Assembly (NCBI GenBank): GCA_949130485.1
Contig: OX422202.1
Location: 6,948,221-7,012,220 of the forward strand
DNA: 64,000 nucleotides
From: Agelas oroides
Taxonomy: Eukaryota; Porifera; Demospongiae; Agelasida; Agelasidae
Reading direction: 5' to 3'
The notes below the pieces were generated by a model. That model was not told the DNA's origin and made no database searches. It saw only the letters and a list, made by a program, of their open reading frames with translations. Every line of letters starts with the position of its first letter. Positions within the stretch are counted from its first letter, which is position 1. Below, piece by piece: positions 21,401-32,991 of the stretch. The translations under genes were made by a program, and so were the position numbers.

Positions 21401-24400
21401 GTTGATGGATGTCCTGCTTTAGTTCTCTCTGACCTACACAGGCTGTTGATGGAAGTGCTAACACAAACCTAGCTATGACCTCAGACTCTTATAACCCCTC
21501 AACATCCCTATTTATAACCAATCAACTACAAGTCAATTTTAGCCTGTGAGTCCCTTCGCCATTCAATTTGTACAGACCCGAGACACTATAACCCACCCAC
21601 TTGTAAACAAGCTTTCAACTGTCAGGGACCCACGACCAACAAGCTCCTGTCCAGCTCAACTAAAAAGTACCAAGACCTCCTACAGTCAAGTTCAACAGCC
21701 ACCAGCCTCGTTCCCAGGCTCTTGTTCAGGGGAAGAGGAAAGAGAGCCTGTTACACACTGTTCGCGCATGCGCTAAGTTCCCTTGGTAACCTGCATACTA
21801 CTCCGCTACACTAAAATTACGGTCCATTTCTGTTTACCTGCTGAAATACCGCACTGCATGGTTATACTCCCTGTGGGACACATACGGGCGGTTTTAAAGT
21901 CAAAAACAATATCGCTTTGACGGTAACAGTCTGCATTGCTTCATTTGAGGCGATCGGTGAACTTCAAAGGGAAAAATTGCGTCAGTCACGTGCTGTATTG
22001 TTTAGCTGGAATGGACCAACGCGTGGACAATTCCTGCAAGCGAAGAGCAGAATACCTTCGTCGCTCCCCCGTCATTGTCCACACAGAGTGTGATCAGTGA
22101 CAGGCATCTTTTGTACGGGAGAAGTTGGCGTGCCTCGCGAAGGTTAGTAACGGAGCAGATTTCAAATACCCAGAAATCCTGGGGGAACTGAGCATGCACA
22201 AACAGTGTGTACCAGGCTCTTTTTCTCTGCCCACACACAAGAGCCTGCCATGGGAACGAGGCTAAACAGCCACTAGCTGTCACCCAGCCATGTTATGAAA
22301 CTATAAGGACTGAAGCCACAATTTTCACACCTGACAGCAAGGCAGACTTTCAACCATGGATTGAAACCATAACTGCCTGGGAACATGGAAACCCAGGCTG
22401 CAAACGGTACGAAAATTGAGGACATGATATGCTTGCGTTGAGTGGCTTAAGTAGCCCCAGTGTCAACACACACTTTGGAACATCCGGTATGTTGCCATGG
22501 CAACCACTCTAAACACGCAGCAGGCGGACTTTTAAGTGAAGTGTCACTAGAGCACACTCCGTACTTAGCCAATACATGGCTTCTATTGATGATGTTGACA
22601 AGTGGAGAATGTGTTTTTTCACTTTGAAATTTAGTGCCGAAAAGCCACAGGTAGAAAAAAGATCTAATATACTTGGCTGCCATTGTCCCTGTCCTCATTA
22701 ACTGCCTAATGAACTCTTAGACGTTTCACGAGTCTCATTAATGAGGGAAGATAAACATCTTACCTCATTATTCTAGTAGTAGCAAGCTTAAAAAATAAAT
22801 AGGTTGTGACCTTATGTTAGATTGGACTCATCATAAATTCCTGAAATTGAATTTCCTATGTAAAATTAGATCTTACGTTGCATAAGAATAACAATATGTG
22901 AGAATGCACAGCTAGGTGAGTGTATAGCTGTTTTTTCCTAAAATTGTGTTTCGCTTTCACAAGCCTTATAAGTGTATAGCTGTTTTTTCCTAGAATTGTG
23001 TTTCGCTTTCACAACCCTTATAAGTGTATAGCTGTTTTTTCCTAGAATTGTGTACAGACCTCGACAACTCTGTAACGGATAAAGGCAGTATGTATCAAGC
23101 ATCCTTTCACTAGTTTGACGGGTCTGGAGTACATTCTAAGCTATCCAAGTGTATAGCTGTCTTTTCCTTGAATTGAGTCCATACCTCATATAACTTTGCA
23201 ACCGATAAAGGCAGTCGAAGCGTCCGTCACTACCTACAGCTGGCTTTTCCTCCAATTGTGTACCTACCTCGTCAAACTATGCGACCTGTGAAGGCTGCAC
23301 CAACATGGCTTGGACTTGTAGGAAGGCCATGAAGGTTGGCTTCAGTCATTTTCTTATGCTAAATTAGCGTGCATAAATTAAGACTCCGGCTTATGCAAAA
23401 TTGGATTCATGATAAATTCCTGGGTAAATTTCTTATGTTAAATTGGATCATACGTAGTATTACGGTACCATTGTACCACAGTGATGGCTACTAAATTTCA
23501 GATACTCGCAGTCACACGGTAACACCTTCCAAGTAAGGAGGGAACCCACGCTCAGTGGTTTCTCCTACTCTACACACTCTATGGCATCTTCGCCTTCACT
23601 GGAAATAAACACACGTTTCCAGAGTAAGAAGCAGTTGAGAGGAAGGTGAAATCATGGTTCACTAGAAACTGAGCCTCTGACCTCTGACCTCTGAGCTACA
23701 ACCACCAGACAACCACTAGTTCGAAATTGAAACAAACAGTTGGTTTTCATCTTCAAATACCAATGAGTTGAGTGTTTATGTCGTTACTGTATTCCCTGCG
23801 TGCTACATACCTTATCTGCAAGGCCCTTGTTCCAAGCACACGAGCTCTCTCATACTTTGTCATGTATGGTGTCGTTGTTCTGCTGTGAGTTGGTATTGCC
23901 AGACTAGCGTCTGGTGAAGGGAGGAGGGAGGGAGGGAGGGAGGGAGGGAGGGAGGGAGGGAGGGAGGGAGGGAGGGAGGGCAGGCAGAGATAGTCAATCT
24001 ACACAGACATTGATAAATGTGAGGGTGTGTGAGATGGAAGGTTGAGTGTGAGATGTGAGGGTGTGCGAGATGGAAGGTTGAGTGTGAGATGTGAGGGTGT
24101 GCGAGATGGAAGGTTGAGTGTGAGATGTGAGGGTGTGCGAGATGGAAGGTTGAGTGCGAGATGGAAGGGTGTGTGAGATGGAAGGTTGAGTGTGAGATGT
24201 GAGGGTGTGCGAGATGGAAGGTTGAGTGTGAGATGTGAGGGTGTGTGAGATGGAAGGTTGAGTGTGAGATGTGAGGGTATTACCTTGAGGGAGAAACTCT
24301 ACAGCTCCCTCCTGCTCTCCACCATGCTCCTCTTCCTCCTGTGAGGGTGTGAGGGTGTGAGGGTGTGAGGGATGTGAGGGTGCGAGTAATAATAGACTAA

Positions 24401-27400
24401 GTCACCAACTGTACAGGAACAGCTATACAGGAGGCTTGAGGTATTTGAGTGACTGGGAGATTGGGAGGTATTTGAGTGACTGGGAGATTGTGAGGTGTTT
24501 CAGTGACTGGAAGATTGGGAGGTATTTGAGTGACTGGGAGATTGTGAGGTGTTTCAGTGACTGGGAGATTGGGAGGTGTTTGAGTGACCGGGAGATTGGG
24601 AGGTGTTTGAGTGACCGGGAGATTGGGAGGTGTTTGAGTGACCGGGAGATTGGGAGGTGTTTGAGTGACTGGGAGATTGGGAGGTGTTTGAGTGACTGGG
24701 AGATTGGGAGGTGTTTGAGTGACTGGGAGATTGGGAGGTGTTTCAGTGACCGGGAGATTGGGAGGTGTTTGAGTGACTGGAAGATTGGGAGGTATTTGAG
24801 TGACTGGGAGATTGGGAGGTATTTGAGTGACTGGGAGATTGGGAGGTATTTGAGTGACTGGGAGATTGGGAGGTATTTGAGTGACTGGAAGATTGGGAGG
24901 TATTTGAGTGACTGGAAGATTGTGAGGTGTTTGAGTGACTGGGAGATCGGGAGGTATTTGAGTGACTGGGAGATTGCGAGGTATTTGAGTGACTGGGAGA
25001 GTGTGAGGTATTTGAGTGACTGGAAGATTGTGAGGTATTTGAGTGACTGGGAGAGTGTGAGGCCTTAAGCGGGTGGTTTTGCACTATTTGGTTAATATTG
25101 CAGCACCATTTGGATGTGGTGAGTTTAGGTAAGAGCACCATTTGGATCACTTCCCAAATCTTGCCCATAGCAGTTACTATCCTGGCTTCTCACTTAACAT
25201 TTCAATAGCAATGTTGGGAGAGGGTGTTTCATACCTGCCTATTATTATGCACCATTTGGAAGTAGCGAGAACCCTGTTGTGAGGTATTTGAGAGTGTGAG
25301 GTATTTGCGGCAGTGACTAATCTGTTATATCTCACTTCCTTCCTCCCAACATTCCTCAACTTCTCTACCAGTGACTCCTAGGATCCCAGCAGTAAACAAT
25401 GAGAATATGAAATATGAGAAGGTGCAGGAATACATTACGAGATACATGGGAAGTAGGTAACATTAGGAGCACACGAGTCCATGAATGTTTTGGAGACATT
25501 AAGGATGGACATGGCAACTTATACATTAAGGACTACATCACTGACAACTGGGCAGAAGAGTTCACGAATGTTTCCAAGATATGACGGCGGGAAAGTTGAT
25601 AGTCATCAATGCAGGTTCGTGGTCCCCAGGTTAGGTTCATGGTCCCCAGGTTAGGTTCATGGTCCCCAGGTTAGGTTCATGGCCCCCAGGTTAGGTTCAT
25701 GGTCCCCAGGTTAGGTTCATGGTCCCCAGGTTAGGTTCATGGCCCCCAGGTTAGGTTCATGGTCCCCAGGTTAGGTTCATGGTCCCCAGGGTTGGATTAT
25801 CCTCAGAAGCGGCTGACAATCTCACAGAGACAGCTACTGAGTGTTAAGTGTTAGCACTGCCAGTACCTCCTCTCCACCTTCAGTTCACGTGAGACAATGT
25901 TCCAAGCCTTCCCTCTCTATTTTAGCATACTGCAAGAGATGAAATCCTGGAGCTGGCCTGGGACTGACAGGGATGACAAGAGATGAAATCCTGGAGCTGG
26001 CCTGGGACTGACAGGAATGACAAGAGATGAAATCCTGGAGCTGGCCTGGGACTGACAGGAATGACAAGAGATGAAATCCTGGAGCTGGCCTGGGACTGAC
26101 AGGAATGACAAGAGATGAAATCCTGGAGCTGGCCTGGGACTGACAGGAATGACAAGAGATGAAATCCTGGAGCTGGCCTGGGACTGACAGGAATTAACAG
26201 AAGAGCCAATTAACCAACCACCTAGCTCAGTCAGCCCCACTCAATTACCATGGAGATGTACTTTGAACCCACTTAAGATTTGTTGTTGCTCATATGCATA
26301 TAAGTGGCTGTTTTGCACACAGAGACCTTTGAACCTTGACTTGAGATTTGTAGCAGGATTCAGCATGTCAACATGGTCACCTTAATTCTTCACCAGAACA
26401 CACACATACACAACGGCCACAAAGAAACTGTAGGATTTCTGATTTCTCTTTTCTCAAGATATTGACAGAAGACAATGAGAGAGCACAGGAAGGAGGCGTA
26501 CGTAAACTCCCCCCGAAGACCTTGTGTTCTTGGCGTCCACTGTATTGCGTGGATTCTGTTGTCAACAATCAGTTGTCTAGGTTATTGCGTACAGTATACA
26601 AGCGTGATATTTATTTATGGTGTGTGTACATGTCTGAATACGTGTGACGTGAGCTGTTAAAAATTGTGGAGGAAATACGCCAGGTCCAGGTCAATAATCA
26701 TGAGAAAGTTGACAGCAAACTTTCTTGCAAAGCTTTCCTGTGTTAGAGAGTTTCACGGGACGTGCCTCGGCCACTCTCGGCCGTCAGGAATGCGACAAGA
26801 TGAATAATCACAAAGTCCAATTCCTTGCAGTTCAATAGATATTTTGCTTTGGTGCGTACCTTTCTATAAACAGGCACAGGGAGGGAGCGGGTATTTCCAA
26901 AACAGACGCCACACAAGAGTTTCTACCAATCGTATGCAATTTACAGGTCACAGGGAAGCACAGTTTGGGAATGATGCAGAATGATGCATTAGTCACGTCT
27001 CGGAGGGGAGAAGAGGCAGACAATGAGAGGAGAGGGGAGAGGAGGCCAGACAATGAGAGGAGAGGGGAGAAGAGGCCAGACAATGAGAGGAGAGGGAAGA
27101 AGAGGCCAGACAATGAGAGGAGAGGGAAGAAGAGGCCAGACAATGAGAGGAGAGGGGAGAAGAGGCAGACAATGAGAGGAGAGGGGAGAAGAGGCCAGAC
27201 AATGAGAGGAGAGGGGAGAGGAGGCAGACAATGAGAGGAGAGGGGAGAAGAGGCCAGACAAGGAGAGGAGAGGGGAGAAGAGGCCAGACAAGGAGAGGAG
27301 AGGGGAGAAGAGGCCAGACAATGAGAGGAGAGGGGAGAGGAGGCCAGACAAGGAGAGGAGAGGGGAGAGGAGGCCAGACAATGAGAGGAGAGGGGAGAAG

Positions 27401-30400
27401 AGGCCAGACAAGGAGAGGAGAGGGGAGAAGAGGCCAGACAATGAGAGGAGAGGGGAGAAGAGGCCAGACAATGAGAGGAGAGGGAAGAAGAGGCCAGACA
27501 ATGAGAGGAGAGGGGAGAGGAGGCAGACAAGGAGAGGAGAGGGGAGAGGAGGCCAGACAATGAGAGGAGAGGGGAGAGGAGGCCAGACAATGAGAGGAGA
27601 GGGGAGAGGAGGCCAGACAATGAGAGGAGAGGGGAGAGGAGGCCAGACAAGGAGAGGAGAGGGGAGAGGAGGCCAGACAATGAGAGGAGAGGGGAGAGGA
27701 GGCCAGACAATGAGAGGAGAGGGGAGAGGAGGCCAGACAATGAGAGGAGAGGGGAGAGGAGGCCAGGCAATGAGAGGAGAGGGGAGAAGAGGCCAGACAA
27801 TGAGAGGAGAGGGGAGAAGAGGCAGACAATGAGAGGAGAGGGGAGAAGAGGCCAGACAATGAGAGGAGAGGGGAGAAGAGGCCAAACAATGAGAGGAGAG
27901 GGGAGAAGAGGCCAGACAATGAGAGGAGAGGGGAGAAGAGGCCAGACAATGAGAGGAGAGGGGAGAAGAGGCCAGACAAGGAGAGGAGAGGGGAGAAGAG
28001 GCCAGACAATGAGAGGAGAGGGGAGAAGAGGCCAAACAATGAGAGGAGAGGGGAGAAGAGGCCAGACAATGAGAGGAGAGGGGAGAGGAGGCAGACAAGG
28101 AGAGGAGAGGGGAGAGGAGGCCAGACAATGAGAGGAGAGGGGAGATGAGGCCAGACAATGAGAGGAGAGGGGAGAGGAGGTCAGACAATGAGAGGAGAGG
28201 GGAGATGAGGCCAGGCAATGAGAGGAGAGGGGAGAGGAGGCCAGACAATGAGAGGAGAGGGGAGAAGAGGCCAGACAATGAGAGGAGAGGGGAGAGGAGG
28301 CCAGACAATGAGAGGAGAGGGGAGAGGAGGCCAGGCAATGAGAGGAGAGGGGAGAAGAGGCCAGACAATGAGAGGAGAGGGGAGAAGAGGCCAGACAATG
28401 AGAGGAGAGGGGAGAAGAGGCCAGACAATGAGAGGAGAGGGGAGAAGAGGCCAGACAATGAGAGGAGAGGGGAGAGGAGGCCAGACAATGAGAGGAGAGG
28501 GGAGAAGTGACCAGACAAGAGAGGAGAGGGGAGAAGAGGCCAGACAATGAGAGGAGAGGGGAGAGGAGGCCAGACAATGAGAGGAGAGGGGAGAGGAGGC
28601 CAGACAATGAGAGGAGAGGGGAGAAGAGGCAGACAAGGAGAGGAGAGGGGAGAAGAGGGCATTTAGAGCAGAGAAACCACTCAGCATGTTGTCTGATGGT
28701 TGTAGCTCAGTGGTCGGTGCAGGGGCCAATTTCCCAGTGAACAGTGAGATGGGATGGATGCTTAGTCTGAGCGAGCCTTTGAAAGAGCCTTTGACAGTTA
28801 CTTGGACAACAACTCCAACAATGTGGCTGGGAAATTGCGTGTGCAGGCTATCGGTAACCACAGCTTGTCAAGGTAATTAGGTTGGAATTAACTTAATAGG
28901 CTGTGCAGTCTCAGAGTGGGGCACCACCTGTCTATATTGTCCCACCTTAACGATTGCATCTGTAGTGGCTGGCTGGCATATCATTGGGGGCTTAACTTCA
29001 CAGCATGCCATGTGGCCCTCAGATAAGCATGCACTAGGAGAACACTTTGTCACCGAAACCTGTCCTAGAGTGGTATACCACCTATCTACACGTCCCACAG
29101 TGACACCAGTTATAGGCTTCCATGCATAGAGCAGGCTCATTCAGGAGGTGTAGAGATTATGCAATATTTATTTAGCAGGAAAACTATGAGCTACAGTTGG
29201 TCTTTGAAGAGACCGTAAAGGAAGGATTCTCTATTGGCGTTAATGACATGAAAAACTCTCAGGAGAAACCTGACCATGGCAGGGGCAGTAAGTAACAGCA
29301 AGTGACCGCATTGGTAGACTTCCTCTCATCAACACTTTGACAGCTGCAAGACGTCCCAACAACTCTTTCAACTGCAGTGTTCTTCCACTGCTGTTCAGGC
29401 ACATGCGTGTTCTCTGCAAGAAAGCCTTGGAACGAGGCGAGCATAAGGCAGACTTCTTATTGTAGTCAGCTCTTAACTTGGAACGAGGCTAGCATAATGC
29501 AGACTTCTTATTGTAGTCAGCTCTCAACTCCTGTTCAGACACACGTCACGACATTGAGAAAGACTCGTACTGGGAAGAGTGGTCTGGGGAGCACAAGCTA
29601 TAGTTTCAACTTGAGGCACACATCAAGACAATGAGGGAAGGGGCTCAAGGCTACGCAAACATTCACTTTGCAAGCTGTGAAGCCATATAGCTGTGATTAT
29701 GGCAGAGGCTCACAGTTAGTGGAAGACCAAGCACGTGTGCTGATCAATGGCCAACACCTAGTTCAGGTCCACCCGGCCAAGGGCTTCCCAGGATGGTCAC
29801 AAGGTACAAGGTACAAGGCCATTACATGAACTAGGATGAACTAGGGCTTCAATAGGAGGCTTGGGTGTGCAGCATTTGGCAAGAGTAGAGGACATCGACC
29901 CTCTCTGGTACTCTCTGGCCCTCGTGGTCGTCCAGCAAAAGGCAGCCCGCCACATTGCTATGCAGGGAGCTGAAGACTGGTATACACAAGGTTCGAATCT
30001 ACCAGTTGAAGAAAGACGAACTTCTATTGATGAAAACTACAGAGGAGTAATGGATGACTTGTGTGTGCACTCCTTTCTGGTGTTTGGCAGTTCTTTCTGG
30101 CACTTGGCAAGAGTAGGGTTGATCAGCTTATGATATGAGGGTGTGTTCAAGTCATGCTGCACCAGATGTCAACCAGGGTGTGTGTGGTAACCATGGCAAC
30201 CCATTCCTACGACCTACACACCCAAACATCACTAAGAACATTTGAGTTCCCAGACATTGTTCTGTGGGTACAAGTGCCCAAATGAGGTTTTTATAAATTC
30301 AAGTTCACCATGGCATCAGGTTTTTGTCAAATTTCGTTTTAAAGTTGGTAACAGAAAGCCTTGTTTCTATTTATGCAGGAGCCAGGAAAATTTTTCTTCC

Positions 30401-32776
30401 ATTCTCCCAGTCCTTGTTAACTAAGTATGATGAGGAAAGAAACACCTGTCACCATGGCGACGGTGGTACAAGTGCCCAAATTGAGGAATTACGAGCAAAG
30501 TAACCGCACCCCAAGATGCTCATGGAAGGTTAGTGCTGCAGGTTTACCTTGGCTCAAACACTTTAGAGTTCAGTGCTATACATAGGTGGAATCTTTGTTA
30601 GTAAGCTTTAGGGGAAAGAAGTTCACTGCTACTTAGCTACAAGACCTGAAGTAGAAGGCTTAAGAGATCAGGATTTTGGGGTAAGTGCACCATGCCATTA
30701 ACGAATATCAACTCAGATTGGATGTCCAACGCTTCCTCTGGCCTGTGTATTATATTGCATTGCATTATATTATATTACGCGGGTCCTTTAAGTTGCATCT
30801 TGGGGTGTAACATTACAGTTCACCATGGCATCAGGTTTTCGTCAAATTACGTTTCAAAGTTGGTAACAGAAAGCCTTGTTCTATTTATGCAGGAGCCAGG
30901 AAAACTTTTCTTCTATTCTCCCAGTCCTTGCTAACTATGTCCCTCCATATGATGAGGAAAGAACACCTGTCACCATGGCGACGGTGGCACAGCCTCAACA
31001 TTGGTATACATGTGGTTAAGAGTGTAAAGTTGCTTGACAAGCAGCCAAAATACAAGTGCAGATCACGCAAATCTAATATCCTTCCATAGAATATGAATTA
31101 GCTCCCCAACACATACACAGACATTTAAATATGGACGCTCCTTTGTTTCGAAACAACCCCCGGTTTTTGGCAAGCCGTGCTTCCACCAGCACATGTGTGT
31201 AGGCAACAGTGCAGCCATATCGGCCCCCTGCCCTGGCTAGACTCCAGTTTAGGAGTGAACCATCCCAGATATTCTACACTATGAAGGGTTGTGCTCAAAG
31301 GGGATGACTGCCTGTGTGGTAGAATACGGCCTTTGCCATTATATGGAAGTTAGAAAAATCCCTTCCATAAGTGTTCCAGCTTGGCACATGAACGTACTCC
31401 TGGTGTTAAAATTATGGGTTATTGTAAGTTTAGGAGCTGAGGTTATTGGTGTGAAATCTTTTCATTTATGCAGGAGTAAGCTGAGAAGCAACTGAAAGTT
31501 AAATTCTTACCCACTTCAGACTCTGGACCCCTATAACTAAACTATAAAAAGTATATTAATCATCTTGAGTAGACAGTTATTGCCACTTTGTGGGCAAATG
31601 AATCCTTACTGCAAGGTACCTTAAGTGATGACCCAGGAAGAAGCCCTACCATGACCTCATAGTGGCTAAGAATTAAAAATAGTTTTCAGTTAACAAAATT
31701 CTCCCAGTCCCAGCCTCAGCTTAGTCTCGTCCCCAGACCCCACCCTCTCACGAGGAGAAACGGTCTGGTGAACCAAGTCGAATTTCTTGGGCTAGCGCAC
31801 GCTTTTGCGACAATGTAACCTAGCAACGATCAAAACATTTTACGGCCAACCCGCTCAAAAAAGGTACGGATACTCGAATTGAGATCAACAAATTTAACTG
31901 TTGTAAGGGAAGTGCTACATAATAATTACCAATCTCGCAACCTCATTGGTCATTACCACTTTTAGGGAATAAGCCCAAGAAATTCGACTTCGTTCACCAA
32001 ACCGTTTCTCGCCGGGAGGTGCGCGTGGGCGGGGCACGAGACTAGCCTCAGCTCTCCACAGTGTTCATCAGATGTGGCACTAAATGTGCGATTTTGCACT
32101 GCAAGCAACTTTAACCATGTTAAAAGTAGCTCAGTCAAAGTTTGTCAAAATCTTGGCTGAGGTTGCAGGTATACAGAACTCACTTGAGGCTCATCAAAGT
32201 CGGCTGGCTCCTCATCCCCACTGTATTCTGCCCCATCATACCTGGAGAGAAGGAGGGGAAGGGAAGGAAAGGAGGGAGAGGAGGGAGAGGAGAGAAGGAG
32301 GGGGAGGGAGGGAGGGACCATGGGTGGCCCAAAACTTTAAAGACCTGTAACTCTCTCAACAAGATATCAACAATTTGTTTCTGTACTCTTGTCTATTAGT
32401 CTTTTTATATACCACCCTAGTTGAGCCAAGTGAGGACTCATTGTGAGCCATGTTATCGTCAGACATGTGAAATCACTCCCTATATCACCTGGCCCTCATA
32501 CATGTGTACATGTTGCATATACAATGAGATTTTTATATATATATATATAATGGGAGGGAGGGAGGGAGGAAAAGAGGGTGGGGGACGTGTCACCTGAGAT
32601 GTCACATGTGCGGGCTTACAGATTCCGCACGGGCGGCGCGGACACACACAGTGCGACTCTGCAGATCCTCTCGCGTCAACGTGACGTGCAGACGTGCTGC
32701 TACGACTACAAACACACACTCACTCACACTCTGATGACCTACTCTTCGGAACTCACTCGTCCATATCGTCCGCCAT
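15405..32776 (-). CDS. POLR2F: RNA polymerase I/II/III common subunit RPB6 (RPABC2)
   Basis: Six exons, in transcription order 32776-32757, 32241-32184, 24338-24284, 23910-23811, 19421-19350 and 15492-15405, splice in frame with GT-AG ends to a 130-residue protein (human is 127). The N-terminus is acidic (MADDMDE, then [19 protein letters not shown]), as in other RPB6 proteins. The conserved core follows: [40 protein letters not shown], and [19 protein letters not shown] with terminus VDELIVE. RPB6 is a small essential subunit of all three nuclear RNA polymerases that helps anchor the clamp. Exons of 20-100 bp are spread over 17 kb; the largest intron (24339-32183) is 7.8 kb of minisatellites and small transposons. 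The start ATG is 215 bp from the divergent CYB5R4 start. Confidence 0.95.
15497..15745. repeat. GT-rich microsatellite next to last POLR2F exon
   Basis: About 250 bp of GT with GCGT/GCATGT interruptions. On the transcribed strand it is CA-rich and ends at the acceptor ACATACAG of the last POLR2F exon. Long Cys-Val and His-Thr frames here are artefacts. Confidence 0.9.
16537..16765. repeat. G-rich GGCAGG/GGGAGGA array
   Basis: Irregular units of GGCAGGAGGCAGGGGA with runs of up to 17 G on the plus strand, inside the last POLR2F intron. Many G-quadruplex-compatible runs are present. Confidence 0.85.
17925..18855. repeat. Large inverted repeat (foldback) around a 42-bp array
   Basis: The segment at about 17925-18035 (ATGCCATTTGGGATGTGCTT...TGAAATCCTTGAGGC) recurs inverted at about 18718-18855. 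Five 42-bp units lie between them (18177-18395, core GGTCATGCATGGATCAGGAT). A four-copy ~32-bp repeat (17645-17765) precedes the structure. No transposase is visible. Confidence 0.65.
19939..20410. repeat. 39-bp minisatellite with alternating (78-bp) higher-order pattern
   Basis: Twelve units of 39 bp containing GGGAACGAGACCATCAACA. From the second unit on, GGGGGCAG and GGGGAC(A/G)G variants alternate. The unit includes GGGAACGAG, the inverse of the hairpin-transposon tip, and the array begins beside a copy of that tip at 19892. Confidence 0.9.
20796..20894. mobile_element. ~100-bp hairpin element related to the TAGCCTCG family
   Basis: The ends TAGCCTGTTCACAGGCC and GGCCTGGGAACGCAGCTA are imperfect inverses, and both continue into AGATTTTATCT. 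No clear target duplication was found, so this is probably an old copy. Confidence 0.55.
21046..21224. mobile_element. Truncated copy of the TAGTCTCG hairpin element
   Basis: Begins TAGTCTCGTGCCCCGCCCAC and matches, in inverse orientation, the right end and interior of the complete element at 31722-32044 (shared CTTACAACAGT, GTTGCTAGGT, GTGCGCTAG). The other terminal repeat is missing. Confidence 0.65.
21703..22264. mobile_element. 562-bp non-autonomous hairpin transposon, 9-bp target duplication
   Basis: Terminal inverted repeats of about 80 bp begin (C/T)AGCCTCGTTCCCA and share GAGCCTG(T/G)TACACACTGTT. The element is flanked on both sides by AACAGCCAC (21694-21702 and 22265-22273). There is no coding capacity. 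The 9-bp duplication is typical of the Mutator-like superfamily, which is an inference. Confidence 0.8.
22919..23260. repeat. Degenerate ~60-bp tandem repeat
   Basis: Three good and two diverged copies of a unit beginning AGTGTATAGCTGTTTTTTCC. They lie in the POLR2F intron between exons 23811-23910 and 19350-19421. Nothing else supported was seen in 22274-23810. Confidence 0.7.
23925..23980. repeat. AGGG microsatellite
   Basis: About 13 AGGG units just upstream (in transcription) of the POLR2F exon at 23910. On the transcribed strand it is a CCCT polypyrimidine tract. Confidence 0.9.
24019..24275. repeat. 36-bp minisatellite in POLR2F intron
   Basis: About seven units of 36 bp (GTGAGGGTGTGCGAGATGGA...) in the short intron between exons 24284-24338 and 23811-23910. 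Confidence 0.85.
24437..25064. repeat. 27-bp minisatellite
   Basis: About 23 units of 27 bp (GGTATTTGAGTGACTGGGAG...). The period is a multiple of three, so long frames (RYLSDWEIG repeats) are open, but there is no gene context. Confidence 0.9.
25618..25790. repeat. 20-bp minisatellite with 60-bp higher-order period
   Basis: Nine units of TTAGGTTCATGGTCCCCAGG. Every third unit reads GGCCCCC in place of GGTCCCC, which gives a trimeric higher-order repeat. Confidence 0.85.
25933..26193. repeat. 44-bp minisatellite
   Basis: Six nearly identical 44-bp units containing GGAGCTGGCCTGGGACTGAC. The period is not a multiple of three, so each reading frame cycles. Confidence 0.9.
27001..28660. repeat. 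30-bp purine-rich minisatellite, ~55 copies
   Basis: Units of 30 bp (GGCCAGACAATGAGAGGAGA + GGGGAGAAGA) run for 1.66 kb with point variants in a patchy order. The plus strand is strongly purine-biased. It lies in the 7.8-kb POLR2F intron, so the pre-mRNA carries the pyrimidine strand. Open frames on both strands are artefacts. Confidence 0.95.
28661..31721. other. Intronic DNA of POLR2F with dispersed duplications
   Basis: No supported exon. It contains a ~52-bp tandem pair with GGAACGAGGC at 29425-29530 and a ~165-bp duplication (30303-30470 and 30820-30990, around GCATCAGGTTTT and GGTAACAGAAAGCC) with a weaker third relative near 31440. Confidence 0.5.
31722..32044. mobile_element. 323-bp hairpin transposon (TAGTCTCG subfamily), 9-bp target duplication
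   Basis: Ends TAGTCTCGTCCCCAGACC and the inverse of TAGTCTCGTGCCCCGCCCAC, with TIRs of about 70 bp sharing GAAACGGT(C/T)TGGTGAAC and GTCGAATTTCTTGGGCT. Flanked by GCCTCAGCT on both sides (31713-31721 and 32045-32053). It is non-coding and ends 140 bp from a POLR2F exon. Confidence 0.8.
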
Positions 32777-32991
32777 TGTTCGCCGGCTTGCGCAAGTAGT
32801 TAACGGGGGAAACCCTAAGCTTACAGCAAATTCGATTAGCCCACTTCCTAAAAAATTCCCACCAAAAAATCGGGGGCGTTACCGAAAAACACCGTATAAA
32901 AAGGTACAATTGCACTGAGTTTGCAGGTAGCAGGTATACATACATTTCTCCTCGTGCAGAGAAAGTATCCAGTGTTGTACTGCTAAAAGCA
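32777..32991. promoter_or_regulatory. Divergent promoter region between POLR2F and CYB5R4
   Basis: Only 215 bp separate the two opposed start codons, so both 5' UTRs and core promoters must fit here (or use upstream exons that I cannot see). GTATAAAAAG at about 32893-32902 is a TATA-like box in the CYB5R4 direction, about 95 bp before its ATG. The local sequence is richer in CpG than the surroundings. Confidence 0.6.

Noticed and set aside
24437-25068. RYLSDWEIG-repeat protein frame
   Set aside because: 27-bp minisatellite in a POLR2F intron with no upstream or downstream coding exon.
26832-28861. Minus-strand frames of 226-591 residues rich in Ser-Pro-Leu
   Set aside because: Entirely a 30-bp minisatellite with no stop codons; no domain, no conserved flank, and inside a POLR2F intron.
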